The notes below the pieces were generated by a model. The model had not been told where the DNA came from, ran no database searches, and worked only from the letters and a program-made list of their open reading frames with translations. The position numbers and the translations under genes were made by a program. 64,000 nt of DNA, from positions 9,238,501 to 9,302,500 of the forward strand of contig JARFIW010000170.1 of the NCBI GenBank assembly GCA_036346225.1. Reading direction: 5' to 3'. The DNA comes from Platerodrilus igneus (Eukaryota > Arthropoda > Insecta > Coleoptera > Lycidae). Position 1 is the first letter of the stretch, and each line of letters opens with the position of its first letter. Below are positions 10,483 through 22,705 of this stretch, piece by piece.

Positions 10483-11574
10483 GTTTTAAACTCCACTCAT
10501 TTTATAGAATTAGTTGCAAATATTGAGCTAGGCGCTAATGATATACTGGTCAGTTTTGACGTAACATCCCTATTCACAAACATACCTGTCATAGACACTG
10601 TCTCCATTATTAAACAACTCCTATCTCATGAAAACGAATTTGAGTACCTGGCCACGCTAATTAAAAATGCTTAACTTCTACCTATTTTGTCTTCGGCGGA
10701 CAATTTTACAAACAAACTTTTGGCACACCCATGGGCTCATCTCTATCACCTATTGTGGTCAATATATTCATGGAGTCTTTGGAACCCATGGATCTAGAAT
10801 CTATAGACCTTAAAGCAAAAACTTGGCTCCGTTATGTAGATGACACTTTTGTAATCTGGCCCCATGGACATCAAACGCTCAATAATTTTCTAGATCACAT
10901 AAACAATCAACATAATGATATTAAGTTCACTATAGAAATTGAAGAGAACGCAACTCTGCCATTCCTTGACGTTCTGGTAGAACGCCAACCCAACAGACGA
11001 CTAGGTCATTCCGTATATCTAAAACCCACACACACTCACACACACAGATAACTACATGCGTCGTTACATCATCATCCGTCACAAAAATCATCGGTAATCA
11101 ACTCTCTAGTCCACCATGCAATTGCATCCAACACGAACCCCCAAACCACGCTGTAATCCCGATAGACGATCTTTAGCAATCCTTCCATATATATACAGAG
11201 TAACAGACTGAATTTGCAAAATTCTACGTAAACACAACATCAAAACAATATATAAGTCCACTAATAAAATTTCACAAATATTACCAATCCCAAAAGATTC
11301 CGAAAAGTCTTAAAGCCCCAGGCTCATATAGTATACCTTGCAGCTGCGGTTTAGTATACATAGGAGAAACAGAACGGTCAGTACAGATTAGACTAAACGA
11401 GCATAAGCGATGCTTAAGAACAAGCCAGTACAATCGCTCAGCGGTGGCCGAACACCAACATGAAACAGGATGTACCATTTACTTTGACAAGACGAAACTA
11501 ATTGCCAGAATTCCATTTTTCTACAATAGAAAAATCAGAGAATCCGTAGAAATCACTAAAAATTCTAACAATCA
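10483..11574 (+). pseudogene. PLE copy C, RT catalytic and GIY-YIG region
   Basis: Continuation of copy C after the nested element. Translation shows DILVSFDVTSLFTN, then a frame with GSSLSPIVVNIFMES, WLRYVDDTFVIWPHG (YVDD active site) and LPFLDVLVERQPNRR. After a CA-rich stretch near 11030 the frame is lost. A GIY-YIG block follows (CGLVYIGETERSVQIRLNEH, near 11345-11405), with HETG near 11460 and FYNRKIRESVEI near 11520. Compared with copy A it keeps the active-site residues but is broken by several frameshifts and lacks the 3' end repeat. Confidence 0.75.
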
Positions 11575-11590
11575 CTAAAAAAAAAGGTGT

Positions 11591-12825
11591 TCAATATCGT
11601 GTAGTACCGGGTACACTAATGGAAAGCATTTTCGTATGTCAATTAAAAAAACCTCATGAGATTTGAAGGTTAAAAAGATTTTTGAGCTTGAACAATTACT
11701 TATCAACATAAAATTGAAATTTTGATAATGGGTTACAATGCTTTCCTGGCTGAATTATTAAGCTATGTTGAATTATAAAAATAAAATCTTGTAAATAATT
11801 GCGAAACTATTCAAAATTTAGGGCTCAGACTAACTATAAATATCTGGTGTTTAATTAAATCTAGTTGTTTCTTAATAGTTTTAATTTTTAACTAATAATA
11901 CATTGAGGAAGTTTAAGGTGGTTTTTGGAGGTAGAACTAATTACAGTGTACATTGGTTATTATTTTGTTTAACTGGAATAATTAAAAACATTGAAAAAGG
12001 GCTAACAAAACGTTTGGAAATTTTAAAAACTATTTTTAAAAGAATGGAAAAGGTATTGGTCGAACAAGTAATTTATGTCTGTACGTTTTTCAGATTATTG
12101 GCGTTGAGTAAGCAAGCCATAACAAAAGCATTCCCGTTAAGGTTTCGCAAAACTAAATGCGTGTGATATTGCCACTGAGCTTTGCTAACACAAATAAACC
12201 TTCACAACATATTAAACAAATCAACTAATAAAAGTGTTTCAGAAATTGCATAGCGGTTAAGCATCACATTAATAACGGATTGGCCACTCCAGTGGATCAT
12301 TTCATTGGTATTATCCAGGCGAGAATTCAAGTTAATTTTATGCCTCCGCTTCCTGCAATCGGATTCAATTTGAAGTCAGTCTGGTGTAGTTGCCAATAAT
12401 CCGCATGCAAGGTGACGCGTGAAATGCTTCACATGTTTACATGCTGCTTTCACTTTGATCGTTAATTCGTGTTAATGAGCACGCTCTCTGGGTGGATATA
12501 CAAATTGAATCCAGTGAAAGTTAATGGCAGAATGATTGCGATACTGTCAAGTTGGTTTACTTGTTTGTAAACTATACAGTTAAACTTAAAATATAATGTT
12601 ATTATTTATTTTCTTCATTGTTATTAGTAGGTGTACTCGCATTTTCGCAATTATAGCATGATTACAAGGGAAAACAATTTTTCAAATGAGGTAATAATGG
12701 ACAAATGGTGGAGTAATTCCAGGTATTCATTTGCATACAGTTGCCCATACTATATTACTACATTTGACGTCATCCTAAAGTTAAATCGACTGGACTGTAT
12801 TACTAATACCCAATCCCTACTAGAG
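11591..12825. other. No recognised gene
   Basis: AT-rich sequence between the PLE complex and the LINE. An 87-codon frame at 11903-12166 (+) is basic and Phe/Leu-rich with no motif I recognise. Nothing else is supported. Confidence 0.45.
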
Positions 12826-13189
12826 GACAAAAAATACTACTATAGTAAGCCCGCTTATCGCAAAAGGCGATTAAAAGTCGCAGCAAGGGGCAGCAGTCTT
12901 GCTGGCTAAAAGATATTGGAGGAGAGTCGGTTGGTCTCGGGCGGTCCTCGATAATTTACAAGGTTGCTGAGTATTGGCCGTGACGGATAAGGCTTTTTGC
13001 TAAAATCTTTAAAAACTGCGTTGTGGAAAGATATGGGAACCTACCACAATATTTCCCTCGCCTAATACACGAAATATGTATGATGGAAAGCTCACAAGTA
13101 AAATTCTTGTCCGGAGGTAAAATACCCCCTCAATCGGATCTCCGGGTGGAGGTACTTGGGGCTCGTCATCGTAAAAATTTAAAACAACA

Positions 13190-13920
13190 GTTCGATTTAG
13201 TGATAGGGACTTGGAATTGGAATATAAGGTCACTACGTAGAATAGATAAGTTAACGAATTTATTAGTCGAAATGAGAAAAGAAAAACTGGACATTTTAGG
13301 TATTAGTGAGATGAGGTAGCCAGATAGTAATCACTTTTGGAAAGATACTTATAGAATAATTACAACTTCTTCAACTAATGGACAGGCAGGGGAAGGAATA
13401 GTGTTAGGTAAAAGATTAGGGCATAAAGTTAAAGAGTACTTACAATTTAGTGATAGAATAATTATGGTTAGATTGAGTACAAAACCCACAGACACTGTTT
13501 TAGTACAGGTTTACATGCCAACAACTCAGTACGAGTATCAGGAAGTAGAAAAGGTGTACGAGGATATAAATAGTATAATGAGAAAAGTAAAAGGAGACGA
13601 GAATTTAATAGTTATGGGCGATTTTAATGCGTCAGTGGGAGAAAGTAGTGAGGGAAAAATGGTAGGAAAATTTGGGTATGGCAGACGAAATGATAGAGGA
13701 GAAAGATTAGTTGAGTTTTGCCAGGAACATAGATTAGTAACTGTAAACACCCTATTCGAACGACATGTTAGGAGAAGATATACCTGGAAATAGCCAGGTG
13801 ATAGGGCTAGATACCAAATAGATTATATTTTAGTTAAACAAAGATTTAGAAACCAAGTTAAAAACTGTCGTAGATATCCAGGGGCTGACATAGATAGCGA
13901 TCATAACTTAGTTAAAATGA
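13190..13920 (+). pseudogene. LINE copy 1 AP-like endonuclease
   Basis: The frame shows IGTWNWNIRSL (usually GTWNVRSL, so here a 6-bp gain), LDILGISEMR, VQVYMPTTQYEY, LIVMGDFNASVGE, RARYQIDYILVKQRF and DIDSDHNLV. These are the conserved APE motifs, including the Glu of ISE, the Asp-Phe-Asn of GDFN and the final SDHNLV. In-frame stops fall at 13317 and about 13792. This domain would nick target DNA during target-primed reverse transcription. It is inactive as it stands. Confidence 0.8.
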
Positions 13921-16010
13921 AGTGTAAACTAAAATTCAAAAAATTGAGAAAGGTTAAAAGAGAGGGATGGGATCTAGGTAAGCTTAATGATAGTAGGGTA
14001 AAAGAGGAATATAAACAAGTATTAGATAATAAAAGCAAAGAGATAGCTATAGAAGGGAACGTAGAAAATAGATGGAAAGAAATAAAAAGGGCTGTACATG
14101 ATACAGCAACACAGACTATAGGTAAGAAAAAAATAGAAGCGAAGAAACCCTGGATAACAAAGGAGACATTAGATTTAATAGAGAATAGAAGAAAGCTTAA
14201 ACCTTTCAGAGAATTGGATAGTGAAAGTAAGCAAAAATATAATAGAGTTAGAAATAAGATAGTACATGAGAGTAGAAAAGCTAGAAGTAAATGGATGGAT
14301 GGGAATTGTAAGGGAATACAAGATGATTTGAGAGTAGGTACGACAAACAGGGCTTAGAGGGCAGTTAAGTTTTTCGGGAAAAATATGAAAATATATAATG
14401 GTATTAAAGACGAGAATAATGAGCTTCTAATAAATGAAGTTGAGGTAGCAGATAGATGGAAAAGATATTTAGAAGATTTATATAAGGGAGCCGATATGGA
14501 TGAGTTAGAGAACGGCTAAGAAGAGGATGTAGAAATAGGATTCTCAATATTAAGAGAGGAATTTGATAGAGCTGTTAGGGATCTTAAACTAACTAAAGCG
14601 CCAGGAATAGACGATATACCCGCAGAATTAATAAAATATGCAAGTCAGAAAACTTTAAACAGATTATATGAACTAGTGAAAATAATATATGATATAGGTC
14701 AGGTTCCAATAATTTCGAAAAAAATATTATTATTTCAATCCCAAAAAAGTAAGGAGCCGATAGGTGTGAGAATTTTAGAACGGTTAGATTAACTTCCCAC
14801 GCCTCGAAAATACTAACAATAATAATTAAAAATAGAGTAGAAGCTTTGACTGAGAATTATTTAGGCAAAGACCAATATGGTTTTCGTAAAGACAGAGGGA
14901 CTAGAGAACCGATACTAATCATTAGGGTAATTATCGAAAAAAGGTTACAAAAAAATAAAAAGACTCATTTCGCGTTTGTAGATTTAGGAAAGACATTTGA
15001 TAGGATTAATTGGATTGCTATATTCAGGGTTTAGCGAAAAATAGGAATCTCTCATAGGGATAGAAAAATTATTTACAGTCTATATAAAAACCAAAAGGTA
15101 CCAATTAGATTTGATAAAATAGAAAAGGAAGCTAAGATTAGAAATGAGGTTAGGCAGGGCTGTATTCTATCTCCATTGATTTTTAATGTCTATATTGAGG
15201 AAGAGAGAGAAAAGAGATAGGTATTAGTGTGCAGGGACAAAAAATAGACATGTTACGTTTTGCAGATGATATAGCCATTACAGCAGAGTCTCTACAAAAT
15301 AGTTAGGAGAATTTTTAAAATTTTAGATGAGATACTACAGAGTAGCCATAGTATGAGAATTAACTCAGGAAAGACAAAGATAATGACAAGTGAGTTACAA
15401 CCTAGTTCTAGACCAAAATTAAAAGTAGATAATACCGGGTTAGAGGACGTAGACGAATTTTGCTATTTAGGTAGTATAATTACAAAAGACTGACGCAGCA
15501 GAAGGGATATAGTAGCTAGAATAGCTCAAGCTAGAAAAATGTTTCTAAAAAAGAAAAAAATTACTAATAGCTAATAGTATTAGTTTAGATAATAAAAAAG
15601 TTTCTTAAAGTCGTACGTATAGAGCGTTCTATTATACGGTAGTGAGACTTGGACAATTAAAAAGGTAGTTAAGTAAAAGATAGAAGCTTTTGAAACTTGG
15701 TGTTATAGGAGAATGTTAAAGATTAGTTGGACAGAGAGAGTAACAAATGAGGAAGTTTATAGAAGGATAGCCGAGGAACCCTGTATGTGGAAACAAATAA
15801 AGATCAGAAGAGATAGAATGATAGGGCATCAGTTAAGACATGAGGGACTATTTAGTAAGGTCTTAGATTACCAAATAAAAATAGAGTAGGAACGCCTAGA
15901 CCAAGCTATATTAGTCAAATTATTAGAGATTTAGGTTGTAAAGGGTATATAGACCTTTTTAGACTAGCTCAGAATAGAAAAGAATTTAGAGCTGCGTCAA
16001 ACCGACCTTA
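13917..16010 (+). pseudogene. LINE copy 1 linker, reverse transcriptase and C-terminal region
   Basis: 13917-14357 is an open Lys/Glu-rich linker. Then come LTKAPGIDDIPAELIKYA (about 14590), FAFVDLGKTFDRI (first RT Asp, about 14960-15010), a VRQGCILSPL equivalent (about 15145) and LRFADDIAIT (FADD active site, about 15250). The C-terminal region has EFCYLGSIITK, LYGSETWTI (about 15630), AFETWCYRRMLKISWTERVT (about 15690) and HQLRHEG. The last part, RTPRPSYISQIIRDLG, is a usual LINE C-terminal block. Many stops and frameshifts break it. Confidence 0.8.
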
Positions 16011-16059
16011 AGTAAGTTCAAAAACAAAACAAAAAAAATTAATAAATAAAAATCAGTTA

Positions 16060-16455
16060 ATTAAATGTCACAATGACATAACTCACAATTAATTAGCGGT
16101 CTGGCATACTGGTAGCGATTCGTTACTTAAGCTTTACCATAACATATAATTTAACACTTTTTCTTTTTTGGAGGGGATAACCGGGTAGTATTTCATTTCG
16201 TTATAAATGGGAATCATGCAAACATGTTGGAGTTCTTTAACAACCATCAGGTTGTTAATATCTATATAGAGCTAGGTAGATAAGAAAAAGATAGAAGAGT
16301 ATATGAAGTCCTAGACCAAGCTATATTAGTCAAATTATTAGAAATTTAAATTGTGAAGGGTATGTAGAACTTTTTAGATTAGCACAGAATAGAAAAGAAG
16401 TTAGAGCTGCGTCAAACCTACCTTAAGTAAGGTCGAAAACCAAATGATGATGATG
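16060..16455 (+). mobile_element. LINE 3'-end fragment with an extra 190-bp unit
   Basis: About 16092-16283 contains a noncoding unit (TTCTTTTTTGGAGGGGATAA) also found in LINE copy 2 at 35577-35756. It is followed by the LINE 3' coding end (CTAGACCAAGCTATATTAGT) and a terminal ATGATGATGATG. This is a truncated copy of the copy 2 subtype placed directly behind copy 1. Confidence 0.7.
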
Positions 16456-18190
16456 TTGGTAGAGCAATAACAAAGGAACGCTTGTGATACATAAAGCCTT
16501 GTAAATCATAGGATGTTGAAATTTTTACCCTAGACTCTTCTTTATCATTGGTATATAAGAATTGTTTTGCCCTGTAGTGTTATTAGGGAAGCCTATAGAA
16601 AATATATTTTTCTTTTAAAATTTGTCCCATTTCCCCTTGAGGTAATATTTGTAATATAGATAGCGACGAACCTGGCAGAGGCAGAGATACTTTAGCATAT
16701 TATAAATAAATGTTCAAAATTTTGTTTTTCTAACTTTAGTAATTATTGAAAAATGCGAAATTAAACTTAACCTACAAATAAATACTAAAATTAAAGAAGG
16801 AAAAACTTTCAATTTGAATTTTTAAACTAAAAAAAATTAAAACAATTTTATATGCAGGTACGTCACAAGAAAATAATTTTTATTGGATTATAACACACTT
16901 TTAAATTATAAAATTCCAAAAACTGATAGAAATTATCATTTTTTGGTGAGAAGTATTTGCTTGCACTTTTTATATTGACGTTTGATTATATAACAAAATC
17001 TACAGTAAATGGTCTAGAATCTTGCAAGATTATAGGGTAATAAAATATATAGTAACATTATTGTAACGAAAACTGTGTTTGCAATAACAACAATTCTTTA
17101 TTTTCAAACAGATTAGACAACCCTGGCTACAGTAAAATTTCTAAAACCTTTCACAATAATTCGCTTTCCGAACTAATCACTAACAGTAAAGGTATTATCT
17201 TCTTAACACTACAATGATATCTTCTTACTTAACTTAATTTCAAAAGACTACAATTAATTTAACTAATCACTACAATAATTTATATGAACATTTGAACATT
17301 TATATCAGATCTTTTAAAGCTTTAAACTAAAACATGACGTAATACAAATTTTGCATTAAAACTTAACTTCAATTAGAACTAACATCGTGATTTATTATAA
17401 TCAAAACTGCAATTAGAACTACTCGCAATAATTATGCCTGTAAATTTATACACATTTCAATTGTTCAAGACTAAGCTACAACCCAAAATATGTAGATTGC
17501 GTTCTTAAAATTGCCAACTGTAATCTAAATAACACTTAAATGTAAAAGCCTTGTACCTGTCAATCAAGTGAACTCGCACCGCATGACCTATCAATCATAT
17601 TGATTTGAAGATGTCACGCCACAGGGTGCACACCAATTATCCTTTGTGTATTCAAACCCTTCGTTTACATTCCGATGTATTATTCTGGTCAACACCAGAC
17701 CGTTCGGTGTTACAATATCAGTATCTTCTCGGCTAGACCATTCAAATTCATCTAAATTTAAATGTAAAATTTTTTTTTTTGGTCAGCATACGTATTTATA
17801 ATTCCGTCTAATAACAACTTTCTTCATAATACACCGCATAGTTTACAGTTTATCACTGCCGTTTCCTTTTCACTAGAAAATTTTAAATCATCATTCTTGT
17901 CCTGAAAATTTTTCTTCCGAGCAGAAAGTGGTCGATTCATGATGTGACATAGTTTTGACACGTTTTGACATTGAATTTTAATGACCTATACTTCAACCCC
18001 TCAGTTGGCCACTTTTTCCATTTTTAATCAATTTAGTGCTCTTTCTTTTATTTTACAATTCTTTCTCTTTTAACATTTGAACAGTTTTTTTTCATGTTCG
18101 AAACGCTTCAGTGTCCAAAAGTTTTTGCGTGATTTATACAAACTGTTAGAAGTTGCCAGGAATTTTTTGTGCAATGACATTCTTTTTTAA
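16456..18190. other. No recognised gene; one LTR-like segment
   Basis: AT-rich noncoding sequence. Apart from the LTR-like segment at 17063-17713, I see no gene, RNA or repeat here. Confidence 0.45.
17063..17713 (-). repeat. Possible solo LTR (TGT...ACA ends)
   Basis: On the minus strand the segment starts TGTAACACCGAACGG and ends TTTTCGTTACA, so it has short inverted TGTAAC/GTTACA ends like gypsy-type LTRs. Next to the right end an A/T-rich GAATAAA-like stretch could serve polyadenylation. No matching target duplication is seen, and the partner LTR is absent. The call rests on termini only. Confidence 0.3.
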
Positions 18191-19480
18191 CTTTAAAAAT
18201 CGGTTTGTCTTTGTAGTATACTATCATCGTTACTTGACGGGCGTGTAAATAAAATATTTATACTTGCCACAACATTTTCTTTTGCTACTATAGATTGCAA
18301 ATCAAGCACTCCAAAAGTAGTTGTGTGGATGAAAAAGATTTATTTGAAGAACGGGATTTAAACTTTGCCATTTTAATTGGATTGTATTCAGCAGATGCAA
18401 CCCTGCAGACCTGAAAACCGATATTCTTTAAATACGTTTTTCTCAAAGAATTTTAATTTGTTTGGCAAATTCACTATTTGGTAAGATAGTTTCTAAGTTA
18501 TCCCTATTATATTAAACATAAAATTATTCCAATAAGTTTTGAGATGTTTGAAAACTGTTTTATCAAGCTTTGCATGCGATGTGACTGCTTGGGTGACTAT
18601 TTAACGAGATCGACATCGTTTGCAAGTGCTTGTTGAATTAATTCATAACCTAAATGGACAGCTGCTCCGTTGTAAAACAATATCCCCTTTTCTATTTCAT
18701 GCTTCCTGAAATAAACTTCACAAATACAGTTTTAAATCAGTGTATAAACAGTCCTTCCTCCATCCAGCCCTTCCCTTGTTCGGTATACGTAGTCCCTAAG
18801 CAATCCTCCTTTGGAATCCTTCAACTATATATGTACTTACCATTAAAAATTATGAGAGGGCAGTTTTATGCTATGAACAGCGCCACATGCTAACAAGGTG
18901 ATAACTTTTTTACCAGACCCATCAATGTTTTTTTGATACTCTCTTTATCCTCGTCGACCTATGATTTTAACATCTTTTGGGTCATATGAAAAGTCATTTT
19001 CATCGCAACTAAAAATTAACCCTCCTTTCTGACCCAATACCTTCCCTTTTATACAGTTCGTTTACACATTTATAAAACTCATGATAGTGTAGGGGTCAAC
19101 TTCTCTCACTGTCTGAGATAACATTTCACTTTTTCTACATGACAACATAGGATGTCCTTGCTTTATTAATACCCCATCCGGCGAGAATACGTTCCTGTTC
19201 AATAAATTGTTTCATCAAATCTAAAATTTCATCTTTCGTATCCAGCACAATTACCTACCATCAAAAATGCAGTTAAACTGTTTTCATTTTCTGTACTTAT
19301 TTCTGGTTTTCTACCACGACCAAATATGTAATTCTTTTCCAAGTATAAAATTTTATTTCCCTAAAGTTGAGCGAAGTACATTATACATTTTGGCTGCTCT
19401 TTGAATTGAAATTCCACAGCGTATGGCACGTATAGCTTGTTGCGTGGCTTGGGAACAAAAACACAGTAGGCCCTTTTTCG
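18190..19480 (-). pseudogene. pogo/Tigger-like transposase remnant
   Basis: The minus-strand translation begins with a pipsqueak-type helix-turn-helix: QATQQAIRAIRCGISIQRA, then AKMYNVLRSTL (about 19345-19460). This is the N-terminal DNA-binding domain of pogo/Tigger transposases. Further on, in shifting frames, come an AGWGIN-like segment, a block equivalent to PKDVKIIGRRG, SKGGLL and a NGAAVHLGYELI block at the place of the second catalytic region (usually DGH...HLGYELI). Numerous stops are present. It ends near the fold-back element starting at 19505. Confidence 0.65.
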
Positions 19481-19834
19481 TATGTCTGTTGAACTAGCTC
19501 CTCACCAGAAAAATTTAGGTGGCCTCAGTTGAAATATTTGGTGCTATTAATGTGCTAATTAGTTGCTCTAGTCCGGATTTGTGTTCCAACCGTTTAGCGG
19601 GAATTTAAATTTGAAAATGGTGAGCCAGCTTGGTGTTAAGCTCCACCCTCCTATATTAAAAAAAACTACAATCGTAAAAACAAAATGCCTGATTTATGTG
19701 CTATTTAGACGCTAATTAGTTGCTCGGTTCTGATTTTTGTCCTCTAATCGTTTTACTGAAAAATTAAATTTCAAAATGGCCGGGGAGGGGGAGGGAGGCC
19801 GATGTTATGCTGGCCTCTCACATATAGAAAAAAA

Positions 19835-21450
19835 GCCTGATTTATGTGTGTCAAAAAACATTTTGCAATAGTTGCATGCAAGTATCAAGACGTAACTTTG
19901 TCAAATAATGTGTTGCTGGGACGTGCTTGGTGTCAAAATGTTCGCAATGAAGAATGCACTTTCCGGTTGGAAAGTGCCGAAAAACGCACGATACCCCAAA
20001 TTGTGTTCTTGCATATATGTTAAAATGTATGTAGTTCAAATGCAACCATTTATGGCTAGTAAGCAGGGTCGTATAATATATGTCGTAAGCCATATATCTT
20101 AGCCAATTAACAAATCAAAGTCGATGGTTCGATTGTTTAATTTTTATGATTTGCGTCAGCACTTTTTGGCATGTAATCCCGCATTGCGATTAGCAACGAA
20201 AGTCTGTACTTAATACATTTCCAAGGTATGTTTGTTTCACTGTGAATATTTTGACACCGAGCACGCCATAAAAATCAGATTTTCAAGAAAATTAGATCTT
20301 GATAGTGTCTGTCCGTTTGGAAGTCATGAGAGCTGCTTATATGGACTTTTCAAAACCATTTAATTTTTTCAAAATGTTTTTTGACATTTCGAAAGCATAT
20401 ATATTATGCATGTTCTTTTTCCGATCACCGCACTCTAAGTGCGATTTTCATGGTTATGGTGAGGCACTTATAGTCAAGTTCCCTCCCGCATGCTCCAAAA
20501 AATATATAGTACTGCTACATAAAAGCGAACATACTAGAATAACGAGCAATTATGTGCTCTTAAAAAGTGGAAAAACATCCGACGAAAATAAAGCGAATTC
20601 GCCTTATTTCTTTCGTGAGCTACGCGAGTTAAGGGTCGTGGCTTCGAGCGGTCCTTTTTAAAAAGACTCTTTGAACTTTAACACATTTATTTGTGATTAT
20701 ACAGAAATTAATTGGAATTTTGACAAACTTGAATAATTAGTCTAATTCGAAATACATTAATTAATTGTACAATGAGCTATCTACGAACTGCAATGTAAAA
20801 GCTGAACGTTTGATGAACTGACTGCGAGTGGAGCTCCCGGGCCTTATATAATCTCCTTACCCCCTCACAGTTCTGTGGGAACTTGCAGACCTAATGTCTG
20901 CTTACACTTGACTCTATTCATGATACATAGTTGCTATCTTAAAAGCTATTCATAATTACAATGTTGCAGGCTTAGTTCTGCGTAATCTCGGTACGTGACT
21001 TCCTACGACCGTCTGTGACCTGACATCTGCAGTGCCACTTATCCTTGTGCTACTTTGTAGCGCTTCCGTTCCCATGAACGTTTATAAACTGAAATAAATT
21101 GTAACAATTTGTCTTTTATGACATTGTTGCACATTTCCTAATATTTCCTAATAACTTTCTTAAGTATTAGTTTTATATTGATATAACAAATGGGGGATCA
21201 CATAACTCGCGCAGATGTCCCCCGGCCGTTTTCAGCACTTTTACAACGAGCAACTAATTTAGTACATTATATATTCCGAAAGTGCATCCTTCAATCCGAG
21301 CATTTTGACACCAAGCACGTTGCAACAAATTATTTGACAAACTTTCGTCCTAATACTCGTCGTCCCAAAGGTCGTGAAAGTCATACGTGCTAATTTTTGT
21401 AAAACCGCTAACTTTTGCAAAACGTTTTATAATATTTCGAAGCGCATAAA
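19835..21450. repeat. Nested inverted repeat inside the fold-back element
   Basis: 19835-19975 and 21275-21450 are inverted copies. They share CCTGATTTATG, ATTTTGACACCAAGCACG and TTATTTGACAAA blocks. A third, shorter copy with ATTTTGACACCGAGCACG lies at 20247-20270. Confidence 0.55.
20800..20860 (-). promoter_or_regulatory. Core promoter of an LTR-like segment
   Basis: On the minus strand GATTATATAAGGCCCGG is followed about 25-30 nt later by CAGTCAGTTC, the TATA box and initiator spacing of insect LTR promoters. A CACAAATAAATG polyadenylation signal follows about 130 nt further on (about 20690). The surrounding 20670-21100 may be a degenerate LTR starting TGTTACAA. LTR ends are not confirmed. 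Confidence 0.4.
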
Positions 21451-22084
21451 TCAGGCAAGTTTGTTTTCTCCCGTTATCTTTCCTTTATCGGCCACTCTTA
21501 GAATTCAATTTTCTTTGGCTAAAATGTTATTCCAGCCCCCACTAGTAAGCATTAATTGGTTTTAAACCGCGCTCGTGCCTGGATTCCGCCCGGCGGGCCG
21601 GCTAACCCGCCAAATAGAGTACGCTTCAGTTATCGCTCGCACAACATTACGATGTTTACTGATGGTCAGATATAGTCATTGCAATGTCCCCGGTTTGGTT
21701 TACGCAAGCGCGGCGCTGCTGGTGAGGCAATTTACGACGGGACGTCTGCAGTACACCAAGCTACTAAACCATTTGATTAGGGACTGCATAGTAAAAATTT
21801 TCCGACTAAAAATGTTGGCTTTAATTATCGTACCGACAAGTAACATCCTGAATGTGGACACCGAACTGAGTTTCAAATGTGAGTTTCGAATTTGATTGGA
21901 GTTTCTTGGGCTGAAGTGAGCTTCATTATTTATATCTTTGTTAGGTACTTAGTATTGCCAGTGTTTATGTAATATTGTCATTTTCCTAGTTTCTACACAG
22001 ATTGCATTGGAGTTCTCGATTTGGCCATCTCATGACTGGCGTTGTCAGGAATCTGCTCAGGTATGTCCTGAAATTTTGTTCAAT

Positions 22085-22280
22085 AAAGATAGGTTGGGTT
22101 TAAAAGCGCCAAATTTGAGACTGCGCGGTTTTAGTTGTATTTTAGTTGAGGTTCTCTTAGTTAAAGTTAAGTTAGGTTAAAAAACGCGAAATTTGATATT
22201 GCGCTGTTTAGGTAGTTTTTCTGTTGTAGTTTTGTTAATTAAAGTTACGTTAGGTTAAAAAAACGCGAAATTTGTTTTTT
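22085..22280 (+). repeat. Tandem repeat, unit about 83 bp
   Basis: Three degenerate units, each with a GTTAGGTTAAAA-like box followed by CGCGAAATTTG (or GCGCCAAATTTG), at about 22090, 22172 and 22255. They lie just before the possible splice acceptor of the Merlin-like fragment. Confidence 0.6.
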
Positions 22281-22302
22281 AAATAATACTACTGTTTCTT
22301 TC

Positions 22303-22705
22303 TTGCAGGATGGTTGCAGCTCAGTTGCATTGGCTAGTGGAGGATTTGCAGTGAAACCACTTGTCTTACGCCATATATTTGATTTAGACCAGAATCGGAA
22401 GGAGCTTATGAAACTACTACAAGAATGGAGAGTTATTGGTGTGGAGAATGAATATTTATGTCCAGAGGAGCGCTGCAGAGGAAAACTTAAACTGGTCCCA
22501 ACCTAAGATGCTTCATGTGTGGAACAGTACATTTGAAGTTGTGGTAACAGCTACAAGGACCGAACCAAAAAGATCGTGCGTTGCAGAAGGCGAGTATCAA
22601 TTCGGACAGGTACATTTTTTTTTTGCAAAACATCATCTGTCTATAGTCCAAATTCTTGCCTTTGTACGTTCATGGATGAAGAATGTTGAAATTGAAATGT
22701 ATTGA
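22303..22705 (+). pseudogene. Merlin/ISXO2-like transposase N-terminal fragment
   Basis: Begins after a good splice-acceptor-like tract (TTTCTTTCTTGCAG). One frame gives VKPLVLRHIFDLDQNRKE, LLQEWRVIGVENEYLCPE and GKLKLVP. A second frame carries the continuation FEVVVTATRTEPKR and FFFAKHHLSIVQILAFV. The order of a short helical start, a CP...C zinc-ribbon-like segment and a 'F...KHLS...IL' segment matches the N-terminus of ISXO2-like (Merlin) transposases. The DDE core is absent. Family assignment is by pattern only. It is truncated and frameshifted near 22500. Confidence 0.4.

Larger units (their letters stand above)
6875..11590 (+). mobile_element. Penelope-like element copy C, split by a second PLE
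   Basis: Plus-strand PLE of the same family as copy A. It covers 6875-7430 and resumes at 10471/10483-11590, with a 3-kb PLE inserted between. The sequence before the insertion (LHKPDVPLRPI, then the coding equivalent of LKPYSGNI) continues after it (VLNSTHFIELVA) in the same order as in uninterrupted copy A. The 3' end stops shortly after the GIY-YIG region in an A-rich run near 11580, before the end repeat seen in copy A. Confidence 0.8.
12826..16038 (+). mobile_element. LINE copy 1 (APE-type, RTE/CFDP2-like)
   Basis: Non-LTR retrotransposon with a conserved 5' leader (about 12826-13000: CGCTTATCGCAAAAGGCGAT, then GGGGCAGCAG), an AP-like endonuclease, a reverse transcriptase and a C-terminal region. 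It ends in an A-rich tail near 16038. The endonuclease resembles proteins often annotated craniofacial development protein 2. Sister copies end in a short ATG-type simple repeat (16444-16455 and 35920-35929), which is typical of the RTE clade. The exact clade is inference. It is about 90% similar by eye to copy 2 at 26526. Confidence 0.85.

Noticed and set aside
22160..22270. TTAGGTT words resembling insect telomere repeats
   Set aside because: They occur only once per 83-bp tandem unit and not as consecutive TTAGG units.
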